From assembly GCA_944330115.1 (NCBI GenBank), contig CALVIN010000003.1, positions 62,001 through 126,000 on the forward strand: a stretch of DNA of 64,000 bases, in the 5' to 3' direction. This DNA comes from an uncultured Clostridia bacterium. GTDB taxonomy: Bacteria; Bacillota; Clostridia; Christensenellales; Borkfalkiaceae. The first letter of the stretch is position 1. Every line of letters starts with the position of its first letter. The position numbers and the translations under genes are program-made. Under the pieces are notes generated by a model, which had not been told where the DNA came from, ran no database searches, and saw only the letters and a program-made list of their open reading frames with translations. Positions 9,861 through 19,164 of the stretch are shown here, in pieces.

Positions 9861-11192
9861 TTAAACAGACCGCAAAAATACTATCTTTAGCGTAAACAGC
9901 TCATCGATACAACTCATTTTGCAATAGCCGCCGTATTTTTCGGTGACCGTCCTTATGCTCTTGGTGCCGTAGCCGTGCATGCCCCTGTCGCTCTTTGTGG
10001 TAACGGGCATGCCGTCGGCAAAATCGGGAGGCTCGGCACAGTAATTTTCTAAAACTATCGCCACCCCGTTATGCAGCCGCCGTATGTTGAGCGACATGTT
10101 GCGCTTATCCGGTTCGGCCTTTAAAAGGCTCTCTATGGCGTTATCTATGGCATTTGAAAAGAGGATATACAGGTCGAGCGGAGCCATAAAACCGAGGGCC
10201 GCGCCGTCGGCCATACACGAAAATTGTATGCTGCCGTCCCTGCACTTGAACATCTTTTCCATGAGCACAACGTCGAGCGTCTTGTTGCCAGTATCGAATT
10301 TCGACTCGTATATGCTCACCGAATCTTCAAGTTCGGCGATCGCCTGCTTGCGCTCGTCCTCGCCGGCAACAAGCTTTAAGGCGGCGATCTGCCGCTTTAG
10401 GTCGTGGCAGTTTATGTTCAGCCGCTCTATATTCTCCCTGGATATCTCATACTGCCTGCCCTGCACTTCGAGCATCCTGTTTACGACGGCATTTTCATGC
10501 AGCAGCCTGTTTTCGTTGAAGAATGCGAACTGAAAGCACAGAATGAACACGTCGACTATGGCGGCATATGTACGCGCCACCACGTTCATATAGCTCTCCA
10601 TGGTGCCGTAGTAGTTGAGGAATATTATTATCAGCAGGGTGACTATCTCTATGACGACCATGCTGGAATTTTTTAATCTGAAATCATAGTTCCGCTTATA
10701 CCGCTTGATAAAAAAGAACCATACGGCTATTATTATGGGCACCTCTAAAAGTTGCCTTATCATAGAATAGAGCAGCGGCTTGGGCGTATTGTATATATCC
10801 ACCTGCTCGGAGCCGTTGAAAAACAACAGGTTCAGAATGTTGCCTATCTGGCTGCCGAAATTTTCTATTATATATGCCGTGGTGCAAAAAAAGAGTATCC
10901 TCGAGAATTTTTCGTCGAAGCAGAACCATACGAGCAGCACCGATATGACAAAATAGAGCACATAGCCGAAGTGAAGATCGGACCATATGAGGTATTGATT
11001 GAAATAATTTACCACGCCTATCACGTTGTTGGTGAGCACTATATAGGGCACGAACACCAAACAGCGCACGAGCACGAGCTTTCGGCCGCGCATTATCGAA
11101 AAGCATATGAACAGCTCATAGAACACTATCACAAAGTTGGTGTCCTGCAAAAATCTGAGCAGAAGATTGAACCCGTCGAGAAATGCTTCCAT
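9861..11192 (-). CDS. AgrC-like sensor histidine kinase (GHKL)
   Basis: 443 residues. The first 215 or so are six membrane helices with almost no extracellular loops. A coiled linker follows, then the H-box NINCHDLKRQIAAL, in which the His is phosphorylated, an N-box NAIDNAIES and a G-box MHGYGTKSIRTV. This layout is that of the peptide-sensing AgrC/ComD (HPK10) class. It starts 8 bp after its LytTR regulator. No precursor-peptide gene was recognised nearby, so the signal is unknown. Confidence 0.9.
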   Translation of the reverse strand: MEAFLDGFNLLLRFLQDTNFVIVFYELFICFSIMRGRKLVLVRCLVFVPYIVLTNNVIGVVNYFNQYLIWSDLHFGYVLYFVISVLLVWFCFDEKFSRILFFCTTAYIIENFGSQIGNILNLLFFNGSEQVDIYNTPKPLLYSMIRQLLEVPIIIAVWFFFIKRYKRNYDFRLKNSSMVVIEIVTLLIIIFLNYYGTMESYMNVVARTYAAIVDVFILCFQFAFFNENRLLHENAVVNRMLEVQGRQYEISRENIERLNINCHDLKRQIAALKLVAGEDERKQAIAELEDSVSIYESKFDTGNKTLDVVLMEKMFKCRDGSIQFSCMADGAALGFMAPLDLYILFSNAIDNAIESLLKAEPDKRNMSLNIRRLHNGVAIVLENYCAEPPDFADGMPVTTKSDRGMHGYGTKSIRTVTEKYGGYCKMSCIDELFTLKIVFLRSV

Positions 11193-11200
11193 GGCGCACC

Positions 11201-11893
11201 TTACACATAATCGGTGAGGGACGCAAGAAAGGCCTTGCGCCTGTTTCTGCTTATCTTGAGCGCCGAGTTGCCCACTACGACGGTATCCTTATTTATTGCC
11301 CTAACATATTTCAAATTTACCAGATAACAATTATCGCAGCGGGCAAACTGCCACGACGGCAGCTGCTTTTCGACAGCGGAGAGCGAGCTCCACGCCTCTA
11401 TCGTTTCGCGCAGAGTATGTATCTTTAGCTCATGCCCGCAGATCTCGAGGTAGTAAATATCGTCGATGTCTATCTTGAGCAAATTTCGCTCCGACCTTAT
11501 TTGGATCTTTCGCTTATCCGCACGCATGACTGAAGCCATCGCCCTTCTGAACCGGAACACAAAGGACTGGTAATTGAGCGGCTTTAGCACATAGTCTACC
11601 GCGTCTACCGAATAGCCCTGAACGGCATACGACGAAAGATTTGTTATGAACATTATCACCGACAACATGTCGGTCTCACGTATTTTGCGCGCAACTTCCA
11701 TGCCGTTGCTATGCGGAAGCTCTATATCTAAAAGTATAATGGAATATTGCGCCTTATAGCCGTCTAAAAAATCGAGCCCGTCGCCGAATATGCTCACATC
11801 GAACTGTTCCCCGTTATCCTTGCCGAATTGCATGACGAACTCCCTTATTTGCAGGGCCGTAGCATTGTCGTCTTCCACTATAGCAACATTCAT
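11201..11893 (-). CDS. LytTR-family response regulator
   Basis: 230 residues. Receiver domain 1-120 has acidic residues VEDDN, phospho-acceptor Asp in LLDIELPHSNGME, Thr in MFITNLSS and Lys in YVLKPLNY. LytTR DNA-binding domain 130-230 includes FARCDNCYLVNLKYVRAI. It is the first gene of the two-component operon and starts with ATG after AAGGTG. The likely target is the lipoprotein-GH3 promoter at 9733-9802, which has the 21-bp direct repeat expected of LytTR sites. Confidence 0.92.
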   Translation of the reverse strand: MNVAIVEDDNATALQIREFVMQFGKDNGEQFDVSIFGDGLDFLDGYKAQYSIILLDIELPHSNGMEVARKIRETDMLSVIMFITNLSSYAVQGYSVDAVDYVLKPLNYQSFVFRFRRAMASVMRADKRKIQIRSERNLLKIDIDDIYYLEICGHELKIHTLRETIEAWSSLSAVEKQLPSWQFARCDNCYLVNLKYVRAINKDTVVVGNSALKISRNRRKAFLASLTDYV

Positions 11894-12019
11894 ATCCGCA
11901 CCTTATCCGCTGAAAATTTATTTGAATTATAGCAGACGGCATTATAAAAGTCAATATCTATAATTTTCCAAATAACTGTAGCTGCACAAAAAAACGGCGC
12001 CGTTCGCGGGGGCAGAAGC

Positions 12020-12059
12020 AAAAAAATGCCCCGAGGGCGGATGTTTGGGCGCCTCGGGG
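12020..12059 (-). terminator. Terminator after relQ
   Basis: On the minus strand stem CCCCGAGG / CCTCGGGG closes a GC-rich loop and is followed by CATTTTTTT. Confidence 0.75.
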
Positions 12060-12121
12060 AGATTGCTTGAAGTTGTTATGTTTGCCGCGTTTGCCGTGCG
12101 GGGCTTCCCTGCGATAAAGCT

Positions 12122-12829
12122 CTACACTCCCTCTATGGTGACGCGAATGCGCTGCATTTCGTCGTCCAAAAGGGCGCTGCGTTCGGCGCAGTCGTGCAGC
12201 CTTTTTGCCGTGGCGGCGGCGAGCTCTGGCGGGAGGTTCTTTTTATACCTCAGCTTGTGCTCGAGGTTGGCCCAGAACTCCATGGCGATAGTGCGAAGCT
12301 GCACCTCCACCTTCATCTGCCGCTTGCCGTCCTGCAAAAATATGGGAGTTTCGATGATGAGATGAAGGCTGCGGTAGCCGTTGCGCTTGGGATTTTTTAT
12401 GTAGTCCTTCGCCTCGATGAGCTTTACGTCGTCCTGCTGCAAAAAGCAGTCGGCGAGCATGTATATATCGTCCTTAAAGGGGCATATCACGCGCACGCCG
12501 GCGATATCGCTGAGGTTCTTTTCGACTGAGGAAAAAGTTTTGGGGTAGCCCTTGCGCTCCAGCTTTTCCAGAATGCTCTCCGGCGATTTGAGCCTCGACT
12601 TTATGGTATCTATGGGGTTGCGCGCGTGGCGCACGGAGAACTGCTCGTCGAGCACCCTGAATTTGGTCTCCGTCTCCATTATGGCGCAGCGGTAGTACGA
12701 CATCAGCCTGCGCAGCCGCTCAAGCATGTCGCGCATGCGCACGACGTCGCCCGAAGAGAGCACGGCGGCAAGTTTGCCCTCTACATCGAAATCTGTAATT
12801 ATTTCGTTTTCTCCGTAATTTTCCAGCAA
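12122..12829 (-). CDS. relQ: Small alarmone synthetase (RelQ/YjbM-like GTP pyrophosphokinase)
   Basis: About 235 residues, a stand-alone RelA/SpoT synthetase domain without the HD hydrolase or TGS regions: RLKSPESILEKLERKGYP, DIAGVRVICPFKDDIYML, NGYRSLHLIIETPIF and VEVQLRTIAMEFWANLEHKL are the pppGpp-synthetase motifs. It makes (p)ppGpp from ATP and GTP/GDP. I place the start at TTG 12829 after AAAGGGGGC; a GTG at 12850 gives 7 more residues but lies only a few bases behind a TATAAT box (about 12859-12864). The neighbouring polyphosphate genes are also stress-linked. Confidence 0.88.
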   Translation of the reverse strand: MLENYGENEIITDFDVEGKLAAVLSSGDVVRMRDMLERLRRLMSYYRCAIMETETKFRVLDEQFSVRHARNPIDTIKSRLKSPESILEKLERKGYPKTFSSVEKNLSDIAGVRVICPFKDDIYMLADCFLQQDDVKLIEAKDYIKNPKRNGYRSLHLIIETPIFLQDGKRQMKVEVQLRTIAMEFWANLEHKLRYKKNLPPELAAATAKRLHDCAERSALLDDEMQRIRVTIEGV

Positions 12830-12935
12830 GGCATTGCCCCCTTTACACACATATTACGGGCATATTATACACCGCCATTGTAAAGGTTTGGTGTATAACG
12901 CATAAAATTACGGGCAAAGTGCGCAAAAACATAAA

Positions 12936-12972
12936 GCGGCAGCCTGCGCGGGAAATCCCGCGCGGGCTGCCG
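12936..12972 (-). terminator. Terminator after ppk
   Basis: Long near-perfect inverted repeat GCGGCAGCC...GGCTGCCGC around GGAAATCCC; on the minus strand it is followed by TTTATGTTTTT. The 130 bp between it and the ppk stop hold no gene. Confidence 0.75.
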
Positions 12973-13102
12973 CCCTACGCTATGAAACCGCCTTTTTGCG
13001 GGCAGCTTTAAAACAAATCATATATATGGCGCGCGTCAAAATAAATACATGCTCTCTCAAAAAAACATATTCTCCCGAAAAAACGCATGCCGCGCTCAAA
13101 AA

Positions 13103-15172
13103 TTATACGTGCTTTAAGAAATAGTCCTGCGAATCTATCTTTTCGCCGTCGCTCTCCACGCGCACATAGGTGCCGTCGGGCATGAGCTTGCGCGCATTGA
13201 CGTTGTCGGCAAGCATTATCTCGAGCATCTTGTATATCTCTTTTGCGATATCCTTGTCGAGCACGGGGGTGGCTATCTCCACGCGGCGGTCGGTGTTGCG
13301 CGTCATGAGGTCTGCCGAGGAGATATACATCACGCGCTCCTCGCCCTCGCCGAAGCAGTATATGCGCGAGTGCTCCAAAAACCTGCCTACTATGCTTATC
13401 ACGCTGATATTTTCCGTCTTGCCAGCCTTGCCGGGAAGGAAGCAGCATATGCCGCGGATGATGAGCTTTATTTCCACGCCCGCGCACGAAGCCTCTACCA
13501 GCTTATCTATTATCACCTTGTCGGTAAGGCTGTTCATCTTGCCGATGAAAAGGCCCTTTTTGCCCGCCTTGGCCTTGGCTATCTCGCCGTCGAGGCACTC
13601 CAGAATTTTGCGCTTGAAGTACTTGGGCGCTATCTGCAGGCGGGAATATTCGCCGTCGACGTTGGAGATGGATACGTTGCGGAAGAAGGCCGCGCCGTCC
13701 TCGCCTATCTGCCTGTCGGCGGTGATTATATTGAGGTCGGTGTACTGCTTTGCAGTGCTCTCGTTATAGTTGCCCGTGCCGAGGTGGGTGATGTAGCTTA
13801 TGCCGCCCTCCTCGTCGGAAAATACTATCGAAATTATCTTTGAATGGACCTTGTAGTTATCCATTCCGTATATTATGTTACAGCCCGCGTCGTGCAGCTG
13901 GCCGGCAAAGTAGAGGTTGTTCTCCTCGTCGAACCTTGCGCACAGCTCGATGACCACCGTTACGTCGATGCCGTTTTCGCTGGCGCGCTTTAAAGCCTCG
14001 ACTATGCGCGAATGGTCGGCAAGGCGGTATATGGTTATCTTTATGGCGAGGCAGTCCTTGCGGTCGGCGCACTCGTTCAAGAGCTTGATGAGCGGCTCCA
14101 TGCTCTCGAAGGGGTAGCGGAGGAGCACGTCCTTCTTTCTCACCTCGTCTATCATGGAAGTGGCCTTGGCAAGCCTTTCGGAGATCTTGGGTTTGAAGGG
14201 CTGATATGAAAGCTTTGCCGCGAGCTCCTTATCTATGCGCCTGGGCAGCGAGAACAGGTATTTGAACGAAAAGTTTGAGCGCACCTTGTATATGAGGTTC
14301 TCCTCTATGCCGAGCGCCTCCACCACGAACTTCATGAGCGACTTGCTTTCGCCGAACACCTCCAGCCTTATGACGTTTTGCACGAGGCGCGTTTCGACCT
14401 TGCTCTTCATATACTGCGAGAAGTCGTTGTTATACTCCATGTCGGCGTCCTCGACGTACGTCTCGAAGTCGGCGTTGCGCGTCACCCTTATCATTATGGA
14501 CGACGAAGCCGTGTAGCCGGGGAAGGCGAGGTGGCCTAAGTTGCGTATTATCTCCTCCATGGTTATAAAGCTGCACTTTTTGCCCGTGGAGAAGCGGTAG
14601 AGCGTATCGAGCTTATCGGAAAACTCCATGACGCCTATCATGGTGTGGTCGTTCTTCTTGAGCTTATAGAGCATGTAGCAGCGCAGGTTTTCAAACCTGA
14701 AGAGGGGGTGCTTTGCGTCTATCACCATTGGCGAGAGAAGGGGCAGCACCTTTGCGTGGAACATCTTTTTGAGTTCGGCCTTCCTGCCCTCGGAGAGCTG
14801 CGCATAGGTGAGTATGTTTATGCCCTCCTCCGCAAGGTCGCGCTTTAAGTGCGTGAACACGTGCTCGCGCATCTCATACAGCCTGGGCGCCTTTTCGGCT
14901 ATGGCCTTGAGCTGCATGCCGAAGGTGAGCTTGGTCTTGTTGTCGCATGCGTCGGGGTGCAGCTTGTCCTCGTTGTATAGGCTGCCCATGCGCACCATGA
15001 AAAATTCGTCTAAATTGGAGGTAAATATCGAGAGAAATTTACCGCGCTCGAGTACGGGCGTATTTTCGTCGGAGGCCTGCTCCAAAACGCGCAGGTTGAA
15101 CTTTATCCACGAGAGCTCGCGGTTGACGTATATGCCCTTGATAAGTTTGATAGGTGATTTGTCGTTTGCCAT
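13103..15172 (-). CDS. ppk: Polyphosphate kinase 1
   Basis: 689 residues, the usual PPK1 length. The N-domain begins IYVNRELSWIKFNLRVLEQA, followed by SNLDEFFMVRMGSLYN. The two catalytic HKD-like sites are visible as NYKVHSKIISIVF (autophosphorylated His) and LEHSRIYCFGEGEERVMYISSADLM. It reversibly polymerises the gamma-phosphate of ATP into polyphosphate. The ribosome site AGGGAA precedes ATG at 15172. It lies directly downstream of ppx, the hydrolase for the same polymer. Confidence 0.96.
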   Translation of the reverse strand: MANDKSPIKLIKGIYVNRELSWIKFNLRVLEQASDENTPVLERGKFLSIFTSNLDEFFMVRMGSLYNEDKLHPDACDNKTKLTFGMQLKAIAEKAPRLYEMREHVFTHLKRDLAEEGINILTYAQLSEGRKAELKKMFHAKVLPLLSPMVIDAKHPLFRFENLRCYMLYKLKKNDHTMIGVMEFSDKLDTLYRFSTGKKCSFITMEEIIRNLGHLAFPGYTASSSIMIRVTRNADFETYVEDADMEYNNDFSQYMKSKVETRLVQNVIRLEVFGESKSLMKFVVEALGIEENLIYKVRSNFSFKYLFSLPRRIDKELAAKLSYQPFKPKISERLAKATSMIDEVRKKDVLLRYPFESMEPLIKLLNECADRKDCLAIKITIYRLADHSRIVEALKRASENGIDVTVVIELCARFDEENNLYFAGQLHDAGCNIIYGMDNYKVHSKIISIVFSDEEGGISYITHLGTGNYNESTAKQYTDLNIITADRQIGEDGAAFFRNVSISNVDGEYSRLQIAPKYFKRKILECLDGEIAKAKAGKKGLFIGKMNSLTDKVIIDKLVEASCAGVEIKLIIRGICCFLPGKAGKTENISVISIVGRFLEHSRIYCFGEGEERVMYISSADLMTRNTDRRVEIATPVLDKDIAKEIYKMLEIMLADNVNARKLMPDGTYVRVESDGEKIDSQDYFLKHV

Positions 15173-15274
15173 AATTCCCTGTTTGCGCGCCGCAGCGCGC
15201 CTTTTATTTATTGTTGCGCCTCCTTAAATGCGAGCGGCGCACGCGCGGGCGGCTGCGCCCGTGTATGCAAACCG

Positions 15275-16333
15275 TCATTCTGCGGAGGGTTCTTCGCTCT
15301 CTTCACTCTTTTCGGGTGCGGCCTGATCCTTCTTTTTGGAGGGCTTGCCGGCCTTCTGGCGGAGCTTGATGTGCTCTGCGAGCTCCTCCACCGACTTTAT
15401 CTCCTTTACCGGGCGCTCGGGAAAGAAGGGGGACTCCTCCGCCTTCTCCTCGCCGGAGAGGGCGAGCTTTAAATAGCCCTCCTTTACGCCGAAATCGCTT
15501 ACGGCGACGCTTGCAAAGCCGTACTTTTTCAACAGCTGAACGAGCGTGATGAGCGCCACGACGATGAAATATATCTTTTCGGGCGCGTTTTTGATGAGAA
15601 GGTGCGACCTGTCGGGCGCCTCTATCAGCTTTTTAGCCAGCTTTTTGAGCTTGGGCAGCTCTATTACCATATCTTCGGTGACGTCGATATCGTAGTAGTC
15701 GCGGTATATCTCGTATATCGAGCGGTTGGTGGCGCCCACGAGCACGGCCGTGCCGCCCGTATATGCGGGCACTTCCGCCTTAGAGAGCGCCTTTTTTAAA
15801 TACTTCTTTATGCGGGCGCACTCCTCCTTATCGGGATATACGCTCTTTACGAACTTGCGCTGCAACGTGAGCGCGCCGAAGTTGAAGCAATATATGCCCT
15901 CTTTGCCGCTCTTTGAAAGGTCGCACATCTCTATGCTGGCGCCGCCGATATCGATGAGCGCGGGGTTCTCCTTTGAGCGGAATTTTTCGTTGGCGATGAG
16001 GTCGCAATAGGCCTCCGTTTCGCCGTCGAGCTGGTTTATCACCGCGCCCGTCTTTGCGCGTATCTGCCTGAATACCTCTTCGGCATTCTCAACAAAGCGC
16101 ATTGCGGCGGTGGATACCACATAGAGCTTTTCAACGCCCAACTTTTTGCACTGGTCCTGGAAGACTGCGATTTTGTCGCATATCTTTTCAACGCCGTGCT
16201 CGGTGAGTTTGCCGCCCTCGGTATAGCTGAGCGCGGAGAGGCCCTCCCTGTATTTATACGCGGGGCGGGCTCCGTCTTTGCCGCAGACGAGCATGGATAT
16301 ACTCGTCGAGCTGATGTCTATTACTGCATACAT
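15275..16333 (-). CDS. ppx: Ppx/GppA-family phosphatase
   Basis: 352 residues with the ASKHA-fold phosphate motifs of exopolyphosphatases: AVIDISSTSISMLVC at the N-terminus, VVSTAAMRF, LDGETEAYCD and ALIDIGGASIEM. It lacks the long C-terminal domain of E. coli Ppx, as do many Clostridial members, and ends in a charged tail. It hydrolyses polyphosphate or pppGpp. The gene directly precedes ppk, with relQ next, so synthesis and breakdown of polyphosphate and alarmone lie together. The start follows AAAGGAT. Confidence 0.9.
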   Translation of the reverse strand: MYAVIDISSTSISMLVCGKDGARPAYKYREGLSALSYTEGGKLTEHGVEKICDKIAVFQDQCKKLGVEKLYVVSTAAMRFVENAEEVFRQIRAKTGAVINQLDGETEAYCDLIANEKFRSKENPALIDIGGASIEMCDLSKSGKEGIYCFNFGALTLQRKFVKSVYPDKEECARIKKYLKKALSKAEVPAYTGGTAVLVGATNRSIYEIYRDYYDIDVTEDMVIELPKLKKLAKKLIEAPDRSHLLIKNAPEKIYFIVVALITLVQLLKKYGFASVAVSDFGVKEGYLKLALSGEEKAEESPFFPERPVKEIKSVEELAEHIKLRQKAGKPSKKKDQAAPEKSEESEEPSAE

Positions 16334-16650
16334 ATCCTTTTTTTCCTCCTCGCAAAGCGCTTTTTTGTTACACGATGCGAATAATTATTTATAATTTGAT
16401 CTCCCCTGCGGGAGTAATTATGCCAAGTTATCTTTCCCGCTTCTCCGTACGGGAAATGAATGTGTTGTTTGCCTTTTATAAGGGGTGAAACCCCACCTTT
16501 AATTCCTCCCCTCAAAGGGGAGGTACTTAATAAGGCAAAGATTTAAAATAAATAATGTGCGCAAGGCTGAATTTAGTTCAGCCGTCAAGCGCGCCCCAAT
16601 ACCTCCCCTTCGAGGGGAGGTAAGCTGAAGGCGAAAGAGGGGTATTCCAA
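16334..16650. repeat. Intergenic palindromic repeats (families R2 and R2b)
   Basis: Two CCTCCCC-TTCGA/TCAAA-GGGGAGGT palindromes (about 16504-16530 and 16600-16621) flank a GGCTGAA-TTTAG-TTCAGCC hairpin at 16565-16583 set in TGTGCGCAA...GCGC. The same hairpin unit recurs at 27099-27117 and 34578-34596. A separate CTCCC-CTGC-GGGAG hairpin lies near 16402-16415. Confidence 0.7.
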
Positions 16651-16833
16651 AATAACTTATGTCGCAAGGCGGGTTTCCCGCCGCCGCAGGACTCAATTTG
16701 CGCATACCTGCGCCTGAGCAGGGTGAATTCGCGCGACTATACGCTCCGTGGGCCCTTAAGGTCGCGCGAAGAGGGGCAGCGCCCCTCCCCTCACGAAATT
16801 TTTTGCGCGCGGCCCGCGCAAAAAATTTGTGAA
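16651..16833 (+). repeat. Structured intergenic repeat R1, copy 1
   Basis: Head hairpin GGCGGG-TTT-CCCGCC, central hairpin TCGCGCGAC...GTCGCGCGA, small hairpin GAGGGGC-AGC-GCCCCTC and tail hairpin CACGAAATTTTTTGCGCG...AAAAAATTTGTGAA. The tail ends 5 bp from the pfk stop codon, so on the minus strand it directly follows that gene. Confidence 0.85.
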
Positions 16834-16838
16834 CCGCG

Positions 16839-17906
16839 TTACTCTCCAAAATACACTCCCATGTCTTTGGCGAGCAGCACGAGCTGGCCGTCGGCGGGGA
16901 CGCGCTTGGTTTTACCCGCTATATCCACGAGCATGTTGTAGCTGAGTTTATTGTTGCGCACGCACACCGTTACGCCGTACCTGCCCACCTTTGCAAGGTG
17001 AGCGCCGAAGGCGCCTATTTCGGTAGAGATGAACTTATCGTACGCGCACGGTTCGCCGCCGCGCTGAATGTGCCCCAAAACGGTAGCGCGGCACTGCATT
17101 CCGGTGCGCTGCGTCATGAGCGCGCACAGCTTTTCGGCAGCCGAGCCCGACTCGAAGGCCGAGAGGTACTCCTTGCGCTCCTTTTTGCTCATCGCGGCCT
17201 CGCGCGAGCTGAGCGCGCCCTCCGCCACGGCTATCACCACCGAGCGCGACTGCGCCTTTTTATTGCATATGAACTGCGCGAGCTTCTCTTCATCGTAGGC
17301 GATCTCGGGAATGAGTATGGCGTCGGCGCCGGCGGCAAGGCCTGCATACAGCGTGAGCCAGCCCACCTTGTTGCCCATCACCTCCACGAAGAACACGCGG
17401 GAGTGGCTGTCGGCAGTGGTGCGTATGCGCTTTATGGCGCCCGCCGCTATATCCACCGCGGTGTGGAAGCCGAAGGTCACGTCGGTGCCGTATATATCGT
17501 TATCTATCGTCTTGGGCAGGCCTATCACGTTGCACCCCTCCACCGAGAGGAGAGAGGCCGTTTTGTGCGTGCCCGCACCGCCCAGCGTTACCAGACAGTC
17601 GAGTTTGAGCTTTTTATAGTTGTCCACCATAACCTGCAGCTTGGTGGGGGCGTCGCCCTCCTTCACCGTCATAAGCTTGTAGGGCTGACGGGAGGTGCCG
17701 AGTATGGTGCCGCCGATATCGAGTATGTTCTCCACGTCGGCGGGGGTGAGCAGGCGGTAGTTTTTGTTCATAAGGCCCGCATAGCCGTCGATAAAGCCGT
17801 ATATCTCCACGCCCTCCATTATGTTGAAGGCGCACTTGCAAAAGCCGCGCAGCACGGCGTTGAGCCCGGGGCAGTCGCCGCCGCTCGTAAGTATACCTAT
17901 CCTCAT
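16839..17906 (-). CDS. pfkA: 6-phosphofructokinase
   Basis: 355 residues of the PFK-A fold: GILTSGGDCPGLNAV at the nucleotide site, LGTSRQPYK, LPKTIDNDI at the fructose-6-phosphate site and GGEPCAYDK near the C-terminus. It phosphorylates fructose 6-phosphate in glycolysis. The loop that is GGDGS in E. coli reads VTLGGAGTHKTA here, so the Mg-binding Asp is Ala, and the PKTIDND Lys is a feature of the PPi-type and mixed group. Phosphate donor (ATP or PPi) is therefore uncertain. ATG at 17906 follows AAAAGGAA. Confidence 0.92.
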   Translation of the reverse strand: MRIGILTSGGDCPGLNAVLRGFCKCAFNIMEGVEIYGFIDGYAGLMNKNYRLLTPADVENILDIGGTILGTSRQPYKLMTVKEGDAPTKLQVMVDNYKKLKLDCLVTLGGAGTHKTASLLSVEGCNVIGLPKTIDNDIYGTDVTFGFHTAVDIAAGAIKRIRTTADSHSRVFFVEVMGNKVGWLTLYAGLAAGADAILIPEIAYDEEKLAQFICNKKAQSRSVVIAVAEGALSSREAAMSKKERKEYLSAFESGSAAEKLCALMTQRTGMQCRATVLGHIQRGGEPCAYDKFISTEIGAFGAHLAKVGRYGVTVCVRNNKLSYNMLVDIAGKTKRVPADGQLVLLAKDMGVYFGE

Positions 17907-18339
17907 TTCCTTTTCCTCTCCGCGCGCACCGCGCGCACTATGCTTTATATTTTTAATATGCTTAAAAATCGTCAGCCATATTATACCATAATTTTTTTAT
18001 TTGTGGAGATAAAAATTGAAGTTTTGCCAACTAAATTGTAAAAAAGTTGTAAAAAAATCGTTTACGCGCACTTAACCGCCTTTTATTTTATAAAAATTAT
18101 AAATAAAACTTGGCATAAATAACTTAAAATGCAGCAAAGGGGCGGCGGGGCGCAAAATTGCGCCCCGCCGCCCCGAATATTTATGATAATAAAACTTTAC
18201 AAATTTATATGGCCGCCCGAGGAGGCAAAATTTCACTTCTCCGCCCGCCAAAGGTGCAAAATTGCGCGCCGGCATACATGGCAGGCATTTTACGGGAAGT
18301 TTTTGCGGCCGACAAACGCCTCTGCCGAGGCATGGGTGC
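17907..18339. other. Intergenic region without a gene
   Basis: AT-rich from 17940 to 18130, then the hairpin at 18139-18174. The rest, to the stop of the PHP phosphatase gene, holds no supportable gene. Confidence 0.6.
18139..18174 (-). terminator. Terminator after the PHP histidinol phosphatase gene
   Basis: Perfect inverted repeat GGGGCGGCGGGGCGCAA / TTGCGCCCCGCCGCCCC; on the minus strand TTTGC follows. A terminator of the histidine locus or a structural end. Confidence 0.6.
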
Positions 18340-19140
18340 TTATAGCTCTATATCCACAAGCTCTTTGCCCTTATACCGCACGAGCGAGCGCACGCCGAGC
18401 GATTTCAGTTGCCTGCACGTCTCGTCGAACATATAGCCGAGCGCCTCGCACTTGTGGGCGTCGGAGGAGAGCATGAAGCGGCAGCCGCGCGCATTAAGCT
18501 CCCGCACGAGCCAGGGCGAGGGGTACATTCCGCCCGTGCCGCGGAACACGCGCCCCAAATTTATCTCCACCACCGAGCCGGGGCTTAAATTTTCGGCCGC
18601 GGAGAGCGCCGCCCTCTTATAGCGCGCGTCCTCCTCGCTGAAGAAGCCCTCGGAGTTGAAGCAGGTGATGAGGTCGAAGTGGCCGAACACGTCTGGCCGC
18701 ACATTTTGCGCAAGTTCCTTGACCTCGGCAAAAAAGCGCTCCGCGGCTGCGTAGCAGTCGCCCGCATACACCCTGTCTACAAGCATTTTAAAGCCGCGCG
18801 CCGAGTGGTCGACGGGGTAATACCTGCCGTCCTCCTTTAAGTAGTGCACCGAGCCTATCACATAGTCGCACACCGAGGGGCGCTCGCCGTACAGATCGAG
18901 CTCGACGCCGTTCAGAAGATAAATTTTATCGGCATACTTCGCCTTTAAGCGCTCAAACTCCTTCATATACGCGAGGTAGTCGCGTATGCAGTACGAGGGA
19001 TCGAAGGCTGTGTATGAATGAAAAGAGAGGCCGAGGGTATCGAAGCCCGCGGCTATCGCGGCCTGCACCATCTCTTCCATGGTGTTTTTGCCGTCGCAGA
19101 AGGTTGTATGCGTGTGCACGTTAGATTTTATAAGCGGCAT
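18340..19140 (-). CDS. hisK: Histidinol-phosphatase, PHP family
   Basis: 266 residues with the PHP metal motifs: NVHTHTTFCDG (first His pair and Asp), a His in LGLSFHSY, GVELDLYG, IGSVHYLK, GHFDLITCF and SSDAHKCEAL. It hydrolyses L-histidinol phosphate, step 8 of histidine synthesis; the his locus upstream has a monofunctional HisB and so needs it. It ends the locus, 24 bp after hisIE. The ribosome site is weak. Confidence 0.88.
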   Translation of the reverse strand: MPLIKSNVHTHTTFCDGKNTMEEMVQAAIAAGFDTLGLSFHSYTAFDPSYCIRDYLAYMKEFERLKAKYADKIYLLNGVELDLYGERPSVCDYVIGSVHYLKEDGRYYPVDHSARGFKMLVDRVYAGDCYAAAERFFAEVKELAQNVRPDVFGHFDLITCFNSEGFFSEEDARYKRAALSAAENLSPGSVVEINLGRVFRGTGGMYPSPWLVRELNARGCRFMLSSDAHKCEALGYMFDETCRQLKSLGVRSLVRYKGKELVDIEL

Positions 19141-19164
19141 GATATCACACTTTATGCGGTAAAA

